DNA of 64,000 bases from Craspedostauros australis (GCA_026770025.1 JAMXDE010000046.1:434001-498000), one strand, 5' to 3'. Positions 40,501-52,587 are shown, counted from the stretch's first letter. The notes: generated by a model from the sequence alone, not told the origin. Translations and numbers: made by a program.

Positions 40501-43455
40501 CGCGTGAAGAGCGTGTGCGTCAATCCCTTTCTCTTCAAGATTTGGTTGACGCAGTCGACGAAACGTGGTTTGGGACCGTCGTGATAGTCTGGCTCAGCAT
40601 TGATCTTGGAACCCAGCGACGTGCTCTTGGGATTGTCTTTCGCCGATGCCTTGATCTTTCTGTCAAACGGGTATTCCAATTCTGACCTGCCAATGTCGGA
40701 GAGGTACGCAGCGATGAATGTTGCACGGATGAGACGGATGAAATTCGCGATGCCGGCTCTTGCCTCCACGATGCAGCTGAGGATGTCGCTCTTCAGACGG
40801 CGGTACACGAGGCCACCGGTGGGATGGAGGAGCTCGACAGCGCCGCAACCAAGCTCGCTGCTGGAGGCGGCATTGCTGGACAGGAAGGACAGGGAGAGGT
40901 AAGAACCGAGCCATCCCATGGACGGTGTCGGCACGAGCTTGTCTTTGTCCGTCCCGTACTCCAGCGCCTTGATGACATCTTTGCACAGCATCTGTCGGAT
41001 GGTGAATTCGTCGCTCGAGGCAGTGTGCGATTCTGTTCCATTCCTCGTGGATCGCCACAGCTGCTCGTTGTTTCTATCTTCCACAGGAACCGCGCCGACG
41101 ACCGATCCCACCACCATGTCGAGATCTGTTTCTTCCACGTTCTGCACAGGAAGGAAATCCAAATTGGGGCTGTTGAGGCCGCTGGTCCTTGCACGGCGTT
41201 TGGAGAAGAAGAAGCCACCCTCCGAACCACCTGGTTAATCGTTGTTCGTCAATCGATCATACAATAAATGAAATTGAGACGGACGAGGACGAGGAGGAGA
41301 AATGAAATAATGGGCGATAATCATGTGCACAATTGCAAGTGTGAGCTGGCCTGCCTCAAAGCTGATGTGCATATTTCCCTCACGGTATCTGGCTGTCAAA
41401 CTCATTGTACCGTCGGCCCCGACTGCGCACGCGCAAAGACTCACCTTGTCCAAACGACCCATGGGCACGTTCGTAGATGCTGATAATCAAGCTCTCGATG
41501 AGGGAATGCAGGTAGCCTTGCCCCGTGTCGTCGCGGCCACCAAGCGGAATGGCGGCAGTGATCCACGAACGCACGGAGTTGCGTGCCTGCATGAATTGCA
41601 GAACGCGCCCGCCCGCATAGTAGGGCAACTGCTTGCCGATGGGCGGGAGCAGGTGAGAGTCCATGATCGAGCCACCCAGGAAGGGATTGATGAGGACCTC
41701 CGAGCAGCTGTGCAGCGATCCGCTGGACGACCCGCCGTGGACGGCCTCCGGGATCCAGAACTGCGTGTAGGATGTCGTGCGGAATGCTGGCAAGGCGAGC
41801 ACATCGCGCATGAGCGTGAGAGAGCGATGGGGAACGCCGGAGGACGCGCCGAGGACGCAATTGTCCAGCCCATGCAACGTGTCGACCTGATGCGGCCGCA
41901 ACGGTTCGAAATCGATGGAGTCCGTATCGAGCAGCTCCGTTCTGGCCTTGGAGTGCAGGAACTTGCGCAGAAAGAGCGGGGCGAAGTAGGCGTGGCGTAT
42001 CCCATCGTACCGAACTGCATCCGTGTTGCTCTTGTGCTCGAGGAAGTATTCCGGGTCCTTGAGCGTTCGCAATGGCCCCACGACGAATCCGACGGATCTG
42101 CTGGGTATGGGCATCCAACTTGCCGATGCCCAGATGTAGGTCGCCTCCACATCATGGATGGAAACCTGCTGCGTTGTGTCGGGCGGAACGATGTGCACGT
42201 TTGTGTGCTGTTGCTCGATACGCTCGCGATTCTCACGGACGTGATCGTAATGCGACGCGCCGAGCTGTTCCTTCACACTGTCCTCGTTGCCGGCAGACCC
42301 AACCCTCCTGTGCAGCAGACACGCCGAGTCTCCATGGTCTTCACCGAAGCCCGCCGCGGAGATCCCTTCCTTCATGGGGGCCGTGACCTTGATGGCGAGC
42401 TCGTGCGAGGATCTGTGGTTGGCGTTTGCGGAATCCAACGTGGGGAGCCAACACCGGGGACCTTCGTGGTCGCCGTATACGCCGCACGTGGTGTATATGT
42501 AGGGCGTGCGATTGCGATGCACCGCGTGGATGCCTCCCAAATGCTCGCGACCCGACAGCTCTATCTTGTACTTGACGGTGATCTTGAGCGATCGCTGGAA
42601 CTCGGATGCCGCGGACGCGTTCGCCATCTCCTTGGCCACCCATTCCATGCGCGGAGACTTGCGCAGTTCGGATCTCTCTCGCATCGTGCTCTGCAGGTCC
42701 GTCATGGCATGCCCCGCATTCGCCTCTGCGGGTTTGGACAGTTCCTCCGTCCAGCAGGCGAGGATCTTTTCCTGCTGCGCCTCGTCGACCTTGCTCTTGT
42801 CGAGGCCCTGGTACACCGTGGATAGACGCAACTCTCCCATCGCGGAGGCGACGCTGGCCGCCCTCAGCGCGTTCGTCATGCCGACAGCCCCACGCGAGGA
42901 CTGGGAATCCGCATGGAACTTGTCGTCGCGAGGATTGTCAAGATCATTGTCACCATCATTGTCACCATCATTGTCACCATTGGCGTCGTTGATCACATCA
43001 GGATCGATCTCGTACGTATCCGCAGGCCGGATCATGACGCGCTCGAGCGGATCCACGTGCTGATGCGTGCAGCTGAAGGCGGCGAGCGCGGAGCAGTCCT
43101 TCTTGTCGATGGACTGCACCTGAACGTCCGTGACGCAGCAGGTTCCTCTGAGATGCAGCGCGAAATGCAGGATGAGCGGAGCAGCGCTGCTGGACTTGGA
43201 AGCCTTGGACTCGTCCACGACGAACAGCGTCGTCTCGCCCTGTGCGCACCATTCCGTGGAGGCGGCGTCCTTCACGGAGTCGTTCAGCACGAAGGAGAGG
43301 GAGCTGCGCTGATGCAGGAGCCGCAGGTTGGAGGCGTCCGCCGTGTTGGATCGCGTGGAGCTCGGCGGCGTGAACCTCCGTTTCTTCGCCGCCGGAGGAT
43401 TGGCGTCGCCCTTCGGCTTCGCGGAGATGTTCAACCGCAGCGAAGGTCCTGCCAT
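37578..43455 (-). CDS. TAF2: TFIID subunit 2 (TAF2), 2 exons
   Basis: Exon 1 is 43455-41445 (ATG of MAGPSLRLNI) and exon 2 is 41230-37578, joined over a 214-bp intron (CAAG|GTGAGT, CCAG|GTGG) to 1887 residues. Exon 1 has the M1-aminopeptidase-like fold of TAF2: GIHAVHRNRTPYIYTTCG, RCWLPTLDS, and later SFLGG-type and YYAGGRVLQF segments, with no HEXXH zinc motif seen. Exon 2 has LLWIRVDP, QLDALRSL and a long HEAT-like region. A DND/DGD repeat lies near residue 165. TAF2 contacts the Initiator DNA in TFIID. The protein is longer than the usual 1200-1500 residues. A TTG-started extension upstream was ignored. Confidence 0.9.
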
Positions 43456-43681
43456 CTTCTTGCGTTTGTTCCTGTCTGTCTCCGGTATGTGAGATCCAAT
43501 CTGTGTGACGACCGAGGACGAGCAGTGTCTGTTCACAGCGCACTCGTACAGATACAACAACTGTGTCGGAGGCAGGAAACGGGAGGGGATGTTGATTTCC
43601 GTTGGTGGTTGATGTTTGTGGGATTTCGTGATGGACCACTTTCATTATCGATAATATAAATTGTCCCGTCTCAGGCACCAA

Positions 43682-43754
43682 GGGCGCTTAGCTCAGTTGG
43701 CAGAGCGTCCGCTTTGCATGCGGAAGGTCGCCGGTTCGATTCCGGCAGTGTCCA
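43682..43754 (+). tRNA. tRNA-Ala(TGC)
   Basis: A 73-nt cloverleaf with acceptor GGGCGCT/AGTGTCC, G3:U70, D-arm GCTC/GAGC, anticodon stem TCCGC/GCGGA with loop TTTGCAT (anticodon TGC), box B GGTTCGATTCC and discriminator A. CTTTTT follows. It lies 227 bp upstream of the TAF2 start, on the opposite strand. Confidence 0.97.
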
Positions 43755-44091
43755 CTTTTTGCCTGTCGATGTTCTCGCAAACAGAAACCTCGCGTCGGAA
43801 CTCTCGAGGCCTCCTCCTCTTCTCGCCAATGCTGATGGTCGCTGTGAGTTGGCATGCCACGCCTGCTTCTATTGTTTTAATCGAGAGTGCTGAGATGCAG
43901 GCTCAGCTGCGATTAGTCTCTATTGCGCTCAACGAGTGTACGAGCATGGCTCGGCCTTGCGGAAGTTCTGTGCTCTCTTGTTCTCGCGCCTGGTTGGGAT
44001 CAGCGAGCATGAATCGAGCATTCCCAAGTCCGCCATTTTCCATTGACGAACACAATCAACAATGCACTGGAGTACCATATATGCGCTTCGC
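43755..44091. other. Intergenic
   Basis: Between tRNA-Ala(TGC) and the DBR1 stop. No gene is seen; the plus-strand ORF that spans it is antisense to DBR1. Confidence 0.5.
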
Positions 44092-46280
44092 TCAATCCGT
44101 TGTGGATCCCACTCTTGCGCGTTTCACAGGAGCCTCGTCGCCTTCGCCTTCATCTCCATCATCCGAGTCAATGCCAATCTCGTTGTCATCGCCGGCATTG
44201 TCATCCTCGTCGCCATCGAGGTCGGAATCGAGCCCGATCTCATTATCATCCTGCCCCGCTGCATCGTCATCGCCATCATCATCGGAGTCTATCCCAATCT
44301 CGTTGTCATCTGCTGCCGCCACATTTGGCACACGTGGTGGTGGCGGCGGCGGTGGCACATCGGCGCACACCATGGCGTATTTGCTGTCATACGCGGAAGG
44401 GTCGTACGGGACGGTCAGATTGTGTTCCAGATCCAGTATGTCCAATAGTTCATCGGTCTGCGGATTGCCCATGAGGGGAAGCGGTCCCGAATCGCGGTGC
44501 TGCGGGGGAACCGTCGGGACGAAGTTGTCCGGGACGCACAGACCGTGCTCCGGTCGCTTCTTCTTAAACTGCTCGATCACCCAGTCGACATCGCTTTGGG
44601 TCACCGCCTTGATGGAGTCGGTGTTGGTCTCAGCGTCAGCTTGGTCGTCGGACACAAGGCCATCAGGAACCGTGACTTCCCTGTTCTCTGTAACAAGCAG
44701 ATGGTGGGTTTTGCGCAGCAACGCAAGCCACTCGGGATCGTACTCCAGCTTTCGCGTGGTGTCCGGATCAACAGAAGGAACTCGCAGAACGGACAGGTAC
44801 TGTCTTCTTGGAAGGCACTTGTCAAGCGACATGAAATTGGTGGTGGGAACATCATTCTCTGCTGCGGTGTCAGGCGCCTTTTCTTCTTCTGCAGCATTTT
44901 CGGTTGGTGCAGCTTCGGCCGCCTTGTCGTCTGCTCCATCGTCGGCTCCATCATCAGCTGGTGGAGCCTCCGCTTCATCCAACTTGCTGCTCGCACCTGG
45001 CTTCTTTGTCGGCGTTACTTGCGAAGGAACCAGCAGTGTTTGGTTGCTTCCCTGCTTGCTCTTCTCGGAGTCGTCCTTGCGTCCTCCCGCAGCCGGATCC
45101 GCCTCCTGCCCATGCTTGAAAGTCGCGCGGAACTTGACATGGAGATGCGCGGAGAACCACCATTTGGGTTGCAAGCTTTCGAGGATCTCGCGGTTCGGTG
45201 GACTTCCCAATGCGTTGTCTTTGATCTCTTTCTTGAAGAATGGCTTCTTTCGAATCAGACCCTCAGCATCGCCGTGCTTCTCGACTCCATTCGGCCAGTC
45301 GTGGCTGAGCATGATGTCCACATTGCGATCGAGGGTGGGAACTTGCTTCATGCGGAAGGCATCCAGATTGCGCACGTGATACACGCTCTTCACGGCCTTT
45401 CGATCGTATGGAGGTCGTTCTGTGGCGTGTGCAATTGTTGATGGGGATTATGTGGGTGTGAAGTGTGAGACGAACGAATGCAGAGTTGTTCCCAAAGGGA
45501 ATGCAAGATGAATACAGGGCAAACAAGGCAGCGTTGGCAATGCTGCTCCATCGTTGATCGCGCAGCAACGGATGACTCACCGAAATGGCCAAGCTTGTAG
45601 TGGTACGGTTGGTAGATGCCGCTGATACCTCCAATGCGCAATCCGCCGAAACGCAGGACTCCGGCAGTTCCCAAGTAGTAGATGTTCGGTGCCACCCAAC
45701 CACCGTAATGCAGCTCCCGTAACGGCTGTCCTGCCTCGTGATTCCCGCCGATGAACACGGTCGTGATCGGTGCCTTCTTGCGACCGGAGTAGTAGTTGGG
45801 GAAAGAGCCCAGCTGTCTGTATTTGGGCGGTATCGATGTGCTGTGGTAGTCGCTGGGGAAACGTATCGACTGGAAATCTCCGCAGCACAGCAGCAGGTCG
45901 ATCTTGGTCTTGGTCTGAGCCTCGTATGCCAGCAAGCGCTGGTAAATGCGATCCAGCTCTCCATGGCAGCATCCCTCCACAGCAATGTTGAGCATGGGAG
46001 CCAATGAGGCGGCTTTGGCCTTCTCGCCGATGACTTCGACGAAGTCGTTCTCCACTGGCTGATTGCCTCTGCCTCTGCCCCCACCTCTTCCTCTGCCACC
46101 ACGACCATTGTTGTAGCCACGTCCACGCCCACGCCCACGCCCACCTCCGCGCATGTATCCTCTTCCTCCACCTCTGCCGCCACCTCTGTACCCTCTGCGT
46201 CCTCCACCGCGGGAGAAGCGACCACCGCCCATTCGACCGCCTCCGCCGATGCTGCCTCGGAAGGTCACAGGAGGTCTCAT
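44092..46280 (-). CDS. DBR1: RNA lariat debranching enzyme with Gly/Arg-rich N-terminus (2 exons)
   Basis: Exons 46280-45581 and 45419-44092 give 675 residues; the splice rebuilds [12 protein letters not shown] exactly in frame. The metallophosphoesterase core shows [10 protein letters not shown] (residues 101-110), [22 protein letters not shown] and FSAHLHVKF, all DBR1 signatures, and the C-terminal domain has [11 protein letters not shown]. The enzyme cleaves the 2',5' bond of excised intron lariats. Unusual: about 70 residues of GRG/RGG repeats (10-72) precede the core, whereas DBR1 normally starts almost at the core. The tail repeats DNEIGIDSD-like acidic units three times. The first ATG fits, as the upstream extension lacks one. 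Confidence 0.93.
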
Positions 46281-46744
46281 GGTGTAATATCCCTTGTTGC
46301 TTGTCGCTGCGAGTTGTGATTGGTGGGAAGGTCTGAAGAATGGAACAACCAAGGACTGCCTCCGTGAAACTGATGTGGAATGAGATGTGCACAAGAGAGG
46401 CAATCAAAATCTTTGGTGGTGGTGGTGATGGGTTTGTTGATGTTTGAGAAGCTAATCCGATAACCACCAAAAATCCATTTCCAGTGGCAAACCATTTTGG
46501 GGAGGTATTCCGCGAAGTGTGTTTTCCCATTGATGCTACCTGGCGCGTAGTCTACAACTACTATTACTCCATGCTCCGCAGCTCGATTCCGTGAACTTGA
46601 CTCAACTTTTACCGACAATGTTGCAAATGGTACAAATGCTCAACTATTCCTATGCTACCAGTCATCCTCTATTCTATACTGTTTGTCAGCGAACAAGCAC
46701 AACTACCATTCCGTGTCTCTACGACGACCCTCCTCGTCCCTAAT
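46281..46744. other. Intergenic
   Basis: Promoter side of DBR1 and 3' flank of the carrier gene. No gene is seen. Confidence 0.5.
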
Positions 46745-48607
46745 TTACAGCCACTTGAGCAGGACGGCGTCGCGGATGAAGGCGTACCCGAGGATGGCGA
46801 AGGGTTCCAACCAGGCCCGGCCGATGCCAAGATAGAGTGTGCGTTCCAGCCAACCCGCAAAGAGGTTGGCAACGCCGCCATCTCCCTCCTTCATGATGTC
46901 ATGCATCGTGTCCGCAACGTTTCCCATGGAACCGCCGTCGCTATCAATCAGGATCCTCGTGCGCGCCACGTCGAAGGGCGTCGTGACGAAAGCTGCGATG
47001 ATGGCAGCCGCGATGGCGCCTTCGATGTACCGATCGATGCTGGTGTGGCCTTGGATGAAGACGCGGTTCAGTGCAATCTTGGTGACGAGGTAGGGCAGAT
47101 CCGTGAGAACCACCGCCGGCAATCGTTGCAGGCCGTCACGAATCCAGTTGCCTTCGTCGTCCTGATTTTGCAGACGCAAGGCCAGGGCGTCGGCCGGCGT
47201 CCGGAATGCCAGCGATATAACGTCGGCGATGGAGGCGGCCGTCAATGCGACAGTGACGTCGTTGATCGGCAGCATGGAGAGCATGCGTTTGGAGATGTCG
47301 CGCGTGCCGTAATAGACTCCGGTGGCCGGCACGGAGACGAGCAAGGAAGGCACGATTCCAGCGTACAGATTGCCCTCCTGCGTGTGGCGTTGGACATTGT
47401 ACGCCAGCTTTTGCAGGCGCTGTTCTACGGGCGGTGGTTGGAGGGTCACGTTATGGATATCCGTCTGTATTCTCGTCTTGACCGTTTGCACAGGGTAGAG
47501 CACGGACGTTCGGACCATCTCGGTGACGGAACCAGCAACGATGGCAGCCTCCATGATTTCGAAATCCGGGAACGTCTTGACGATCTGCGGCTGTGGTGAC
47601 AGAAAGGCCGGGAACCAAGTTGGCTTGATGGCGACCTTGACTTTGGTGAGGCTCTTCGGATCCACGAACACTTGCTCCTTTCCGTCGAGCAGCGTGACAT
47701 TGATGTTCGTTTCTGATGCGACCTTCGTGAGGTTGACCGGCTCGAGCGTTGCTGCAGGCGTGGCTGCAGAAGAAGTCGTTGCAGGCGCTGGTGCAGTCTT
47801 GATTGGAGAGTTAGCGGCGGCCGTTCGTTGATCTGTGGCAAGCTGAACTGTGGCATTGGCAGGTGCTCCAGTCGCTGCTGCAGGAATCGTGGAGGCATTA
47901 GTGCTCACGTTCGCATTGAACTCGATCTTGCTGGGGATCATCGATGCTGCTTTCTGCCTTTGCAGCTGCGCAAGTCGTTGCGCTTCCAACGCGGCCCTCT
48001 CCTGTGCCTGCACAACCTGCCACGAAATGACCAAGCCAGCTCCGAGTAACACCGTGCCTCTCACGAAAAGATGCCTTCTTGACAGCTGTGGTTGTGTGGT
48101 GTTGATGTTTCCATCGATGGGTTGCGATGATACGATCGGCAGCGACGCAGGCCCGATTGCTTCAGTTTCATCCACGCCTGTCGGGATCCCTAGCTGCTCT
48201 TCGTTCGTTGGCGTTTCAATCGCAATGCCCGCAGGTGGAATGGCTTGATCCATCAATTCCCAAGTGGATGATGTCTCATTCGTACTTGTGGTGAGGTTGC
48301 TAGCAAGGCTGCTGGTGAGGTTGCTGATGGGAACAATTGCAGGTAGAGCGTCCGGCATTGATCCCATCTCCGATGCATCGATTGGTTCGGTCGGCATGTC
48401 GGGATCTGAACCGATTCCGAACAAGTGCGTTGCCTCTTGCCGTCGCCATTGCTGTCGATATCTCTTTTCATCTTCACATCTACCCCCACGCGTACGGGTG
48501 CGACCGCTGAATCGGTGCAGCTGGAACGCTTGCGAGGAAACGAGGAATGCGAGGAAAATGGCGCCAATTCGGAATGCGTTCCGCCGACCATCGGCGTTCC
48601 TTGCCAT
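46745..48607 (-). CDS. Mitochondrial-carrier-family (SLC25) protein with plastid-type presequence
   Basis: A single exon of 620 residues from ATG 48607. It starts with a signal-peptide-like segment (IGAIFLAFLVSSQA) and a Phe at position 28, followed by RTRTR: the SQA|F junction fits the ASAFAP plastid-import motif of diatoms. A long Ala/Thr-rich region follows, then three carrier repeats from about residue 320. Their PxD signatures are LYPVQTVKTRIQ, RTPADALALRLQ and TTPFDVARTRIL, the first two degenerate. The family moves metabolites through organelle inner membranes. Plastid envelope location is inferred; the substrate is unknown. The presequence region is much longer than in normal 300-residue carriers. 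Confidence 0.8.
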   Translation of the reverse strand: MARNADGRRNAFRIGAIFLAFLVSSQAFQLHRFSGRTRTRGGRCEDEKRYRQQWRRQEATHLFGIGSDPDMPTEPIDASEMGSMPDALPAIVPISNLTSSLASNLTTSTNETSSTWELMDQAIPPAGIAIETPTNEEQLGIPTGVDETEAIGPASLPIVSSQPIDGNINTTQPQLSRRHLFVRGTVLLGAGLVISWQVVQAQERAALEAQRLAQLQRQKAASMIPSKIEFNANVSTNASTIPAAATGAPANATVQLATDQRTAAANSPIKTAPAPATTSSAATPAATLEPVNLTKVASETNINVTLLDGKEQVFVDPKSLTKVKVAIKPTWFPAFLSPQPQIVKTFPDFEIMEAAIVAGSVTEMVRTSVLYPVQTVKTRIQTDIHNVTLQPPPVEQRLQKLAYNVQRHTQEGNLYAGIVPSLLVSVPATGVYYGTRDISKRMLSMLPINDVTVALTAASIADVISLAFRTPADALALRLQNQDDEGNWIRDGLQRLPAVVLTDLPYLVTKIALNRVFIQGHTSIDRYIEGAIAAAIIAAFVTTPFDVARTRILIDSDGGSMGNVADTMHDIMKEGDGGVANLFAGWLERTLYLGIGRAWLEPFAILGYAFIRDAVLLKWL

Positions 48608-49438
48608 TTCCGTCTTCGTTGCTGTCCTTGTTTGCTGTGATGCTGTTGCTGTGGCTTCTATTGATTCTTCAGCAATTCATCGCATTGACTACTCGTAATG
48701 AGAACATGAATGGTGTGATGCCATCTGCAGCAACCGCAATGGCGACATGCCAATGTAGCATCTGCCGACGTCAATGAGGTCTTCTGTCGCTTGTGTCGTC
48801 GTTGGTGTCAGCGTTGTTGGTGTCAGCATTGTTGTCACGTGGCAGAACGCCATGATGAGCCAATAGAAGTTGCGGTAAATATACGTTTACACATACATCA
48901 ATACTACCAGATTTTATCTAGAGAGAGAAACCATGATCATGGAACGGATTCGCATCCTGTGTGATGGGTTGATGCCAAAACGAAGAAAACGCTCACTCTG
49001 AAGAACCCCGATCTCCACCGTCATCATCACCATTGTCATCACCAACCCAGAGAGACACGCAAATACACAAACACGCAGACCGAGACGAGCGAAGCACAAA
49101 AACGAGCACTCCAAAGAAGCACAGAGAGTACCAAGCACGTTGCGGACGAAAGCCACCAAGCAAACCGCAGCGACAGCCAACGCAAAAGGAGCCAGGACGA
49201 AGGCAGCCGCGGATTCGCCCATCTCGCAGAAGACATCCACACCTCTACTGGCCACGTGCAACCGCCTACGATACCATACGACTGTTGCTCTGCCCTCAAC
49301 GCAAGCTACAAACAGCAGCATTCGCAGCCAAACCGAACGGACCGCCATCATCCTCAAAGTTGACGTCATTTTCATTGCCAATAGAGCACAGCAAAGCAAA
49401 CCATCTCAATCACGCAAGGCGGACCAGACTGTGGCAAC
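48608..49438. other. Divergent intergenic region
   Basis: Between the divergent carrier gene and the small membrane protein gene; both promoters are expected here. No ORF with coding character was found on either strand. Confidence 0.5.
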
Positions 49439-50187
49439 ATGACACGCGCTTTCACACCTCCAGACACTCTCAGCAAGAGCGACATCCGAACCTTGGGAGA
49501 TGTGCGGCGTGATATCTGGACCAACTCATTCCAGGGCATTGGTGAGCCATCTTTCAATCCACAGAACTGCTTGGGCTTCACGGTCTTGCGACTTCTTGTC
49601 GATGTCGTTGTTGCAGCTGTGTGATTGTTCTTCTCTCATGCTCCTTCCTGCTTCTTCTGCTTTCCTATTGTTGTCTCGATCTTGTTCTTTCTTTCTTGCT
49701 TTCTCTCTCCTTACTTGTCTCAGCCTTCGGCACCGGTTCGGGCTTCGTCCTGCACACCACCGCCCAGCTGATGAAGAGGTTCGGCCTCTTCCCCAACGCC
49801 AAACTGGGACGCAACACCTTCATGATGTCCGTTCTGGGAGGCGGAGCGCTGGGCAGCTTCCTCTTTGCGCTCAAGGCGGGCAAGGAGGGCGTGCACAACT
49901 TGCATCCCATCTTCGAGGTCGGATCCAAACCGCAGACAACGGTGTACGAGGCGGCGAAAGAACGCGCGAGCACGTCGCAACGTGAACAATCCGACGAGAC
50001 GGACATCACCCGGTTCGGCGGCGATGACGCCAACGTGGCTTCGACCAATGATGATATGAGCGCATCCGAGATGCAGAAAATGCGCACGGTGCGACGGAAG
50101 ACGTTGATGGATACCATACACAATGGGCAAGGATTGAGCGACAGTCATGGTGGGCATTGGGTGCAATCCAATCAGGATGGGAAATGA
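49439..50187 (+). CDS. Small membrane protein, possibly OCIA-like (2 exons)
   Basis: Exons 49439-49541 and 49724-50187 join in frame (GI|AFGTGSGF) into 188 residues. The protein has two Gly-rich hydrophobic stretches, AFGTGSGFVLHTTA and MMSVLGGGALGSFLFAL, around FPNAKLGRN, then a polar tail. The layout of two short membrane segments around a basic loop with a nearby Trp recalls OCIA-domain proteins of mitochondria. This similarity is by eye and weak. No enzyme motif is present. Exon 1 (MTRAFTPPD) has a clean GGTGAGC donor. Confidence 0.7.
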
Positions 50188-50575
50188 TGTTGGTGTATTT
50201 GCCGGTTGGTGATTGTACAGAATACTCGCATGATGTATGCGATGATGAGAGGACTCGGAGAGGTTCTCTGCACTGCATGCGATTCCAATCACATTCTCTA
50301 GCCCTGCCACCCTTTCGAGCCACCCAAATGAACAGCGGATGCACCAACGGAATGTGAATGACACAGGAATTGTAGTCCGGTCGCAGGTCCGAGCATGAGT
50401 TGGATCATGTACTCGTAGGTCAAGACATGGAACTGCGCGGAGTTATTTGTGCCGTTCTCATGGTAGGGACCAGAATTCGTAGAAATAGGAACTAGAAAAA
50501 GTCAAACATAGATTTACTTCTTGCCTTCTGCATCCCACTGTCTTGCCTTACACTTCGGCCGCCCTTCCGAGCAGT
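50188..50575. other. Intergenic between convergent genes
   Basis: 3' flanks of two convergent genes; nothing else is seen. Confidence 0.5.
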
Positions 50576-52587
50576 TTAGCTGAAGCCTCCGTACACCACT
50601 TCGATGCTATTCTGATCAATCATGTACGCCGTCCCCGCGTTCGCCGAAGCTCGAAGGAGATCAAACTTGACGATGCCCGCATTGACGATCTTCTTCTTCT
50701 TGGAATCATGCGCCAGGTCCATCGGGAGGAAGGTCTGGAAGAAGGATCGGAACCAAATGGAATGCCCGCCCACGATCACGTGGCGTTCCTTCACGGACGG
50801 GGTGTAAAGGAAGTCGCAGAATTCGATCATGCGCTTCAACCCATTGGTGTTCAATGGCTTGTTCCCGTAGTGCAGGCTCATGTCCACCTGTTCATAGTAG
50901 ATTTCTTGGAAGTTGCAGACTCGAGAAGACTTTTCGATGAACGATGCGCTGATCGGCGTGTGCGCTGGCGTGATGGACAAGGTGTCCGGATTGCGACTGT
51001 GCGATTTGATACGAGTACAGGCAATGCATAAAACCAGATAGAGTACATTCAATACGATGTGCCATGAATGTGAGACGATACGAACGAGACGAAAAATGAG
51101 CAAAGGCGTTGTTACCATAGTTCGGACTCGCACCCACAGTATGCGGTATCTTCCACCCGTTCACAACAACGCGGAAGTCGACGCCAAGGCATATGCTGAC
51201 GTCAAAGGAAACGAACGAACTGGACACAACTTCCTGCCAGGGACCAGCAGCTCACTCACCTGATTTCTTGCAATGATGGGACGATCAAAACCTTCTCCTC
51301 CCTCCTGTGAGGCAGTAGCGTAACAATAGATAAAACAAGTATTTCAGAGTGTGAGGAGCAATGCAACAGAATGACACATGGAGTGGTGAGAATGTTGCAG
51401 AATCGTATGGGTGATGCATCAGTGCTGTGCCACCATCCGCAACGCAATAGATTTTCTTGCACAGCGCGGCACAACGCAGTACATCGCATTCAGCACAAGC
51501 ACACCGAGAATCCGCGCGCCGGAGCAATCCCATGAACACGTACCGTCGTGATAGCCTATCACGGAATCCGGCAGCCACAGTCGCCACTGCTCGACGCAAG
51601 CTCGAACACAGAACCTTGGATGGTGGCGAGCCAGGGTCCGCTCTGAGGATTCCCACATGCTTTGCCTCGGTTTCGTTGATTGGTTTCTTGTTGAGGAAGG
51701 CTGCCAGCTCCTCCACTTGCGCGAGCCCGAGGAAGGAGATTGGCGAATCGTAGAACCAGCTGAATTGCACAAAACAACAATGTAATCGACCGGAATGTTT
51801 GTGTATAGAGCGTGATAATTGCATCGTTGGAGCCATGGGATATGATGTGGCGCGATGGCCATGGAGTAACGTGCGATGCAAGATCCACCAGATGAGGAAG
51901 CGAACGAACATATTCATGAGTGTCACGTATGAACAGTGAGACAGCACAAGAGTGACACGATGGCACGGCACTACGAACACAACCATTATCCATTCCGTAT
52001 GCTCAGATGCATCCATGCCTGCAATGTGAATTGCAAAGATTCAAGTAGCGGTCGCTGAACACACTCATATGCCATGCGATGCCAACCCAATCCATCTCAT
52101 TCTCATGCAATTGCATGCCACACGACGTAATCGGAAGGAAATGAATCACTCACCTATCCAGCTTGCCTGACAAAATGAGGTACGTCTCATACAGCACCGA
52201 CTTGACGAGGCCAGGAACGAAGCCGATGACGAAGACCAGGGCAGATCGATGGCTCCCCTTGTTGAACGTATCGTTCCACGTCGACTCGCCGTGGCGAACA
52301 AAGTACACCGTCTTGCGATCAATTTCACCCTCCATCTGCCGCAGCTTCTTGAAGACGACCGCAGGATCCGCCGGCTTCTTCCAGGACTTGTCGTTGCACA
52401 GAACAAGGTACATGACGCCCTTCAGGTAAAACCTCGTCTTGTAGATCAAGGTTGGGAGATTGAAGAGGAGCATCCCGCAGATGAGAATGAGGGTGGGTCG
52501 GACGTAGTTGGGGAGATCTTCTCTGGGAGGCAGATGCGCTTCAGCCTGAACACGCAGCGCCTCCAGAATTTCATTGACCTTGTCCAT
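50576..52587 (-). CDS. Membrane-anchored histidine phosphatase (phosphoglycerate-mutase-like), 4 exons
   Basis: Exons 52587-52154, 51759-51544, 51304-51260 (45 nt) and 50996-50576 give 371 residues, all with GT-AG borders and matching phases. A membrane segment is at about 31-49 (PTLILICGMLLFNLPTLIY). The catalytic motif RHGEST begins at R98, and the second histidine motif is GGHSIWF near the C-terminus. SSLRRA and EISRNPDTLSI also fit the histidine phosphatase superfamily. The family removes phosphate through a phosphohistidine. The substrate is unknown; many members are not glycolytic. A second hydrophobic stretch (ALVFVIGFVPGLVKSVLY) follows the first motif. Confidence 0.85.

Noticed and set aside
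41323-42825. 500-codon plus-strand ORF across TAF2
   Set aside because: Antisense to TAF2 exon 1 and its intron; TAF2 motifs lie on the minus strand.
43661-45379. 572-codon plus-strand ORF covering tRNA-Ala and DBR1 exon 2
   Set aside because: It runs through a tRNA gene and is antisense to clear DBR1 motifs; a chance effect of acidic repeat codons.
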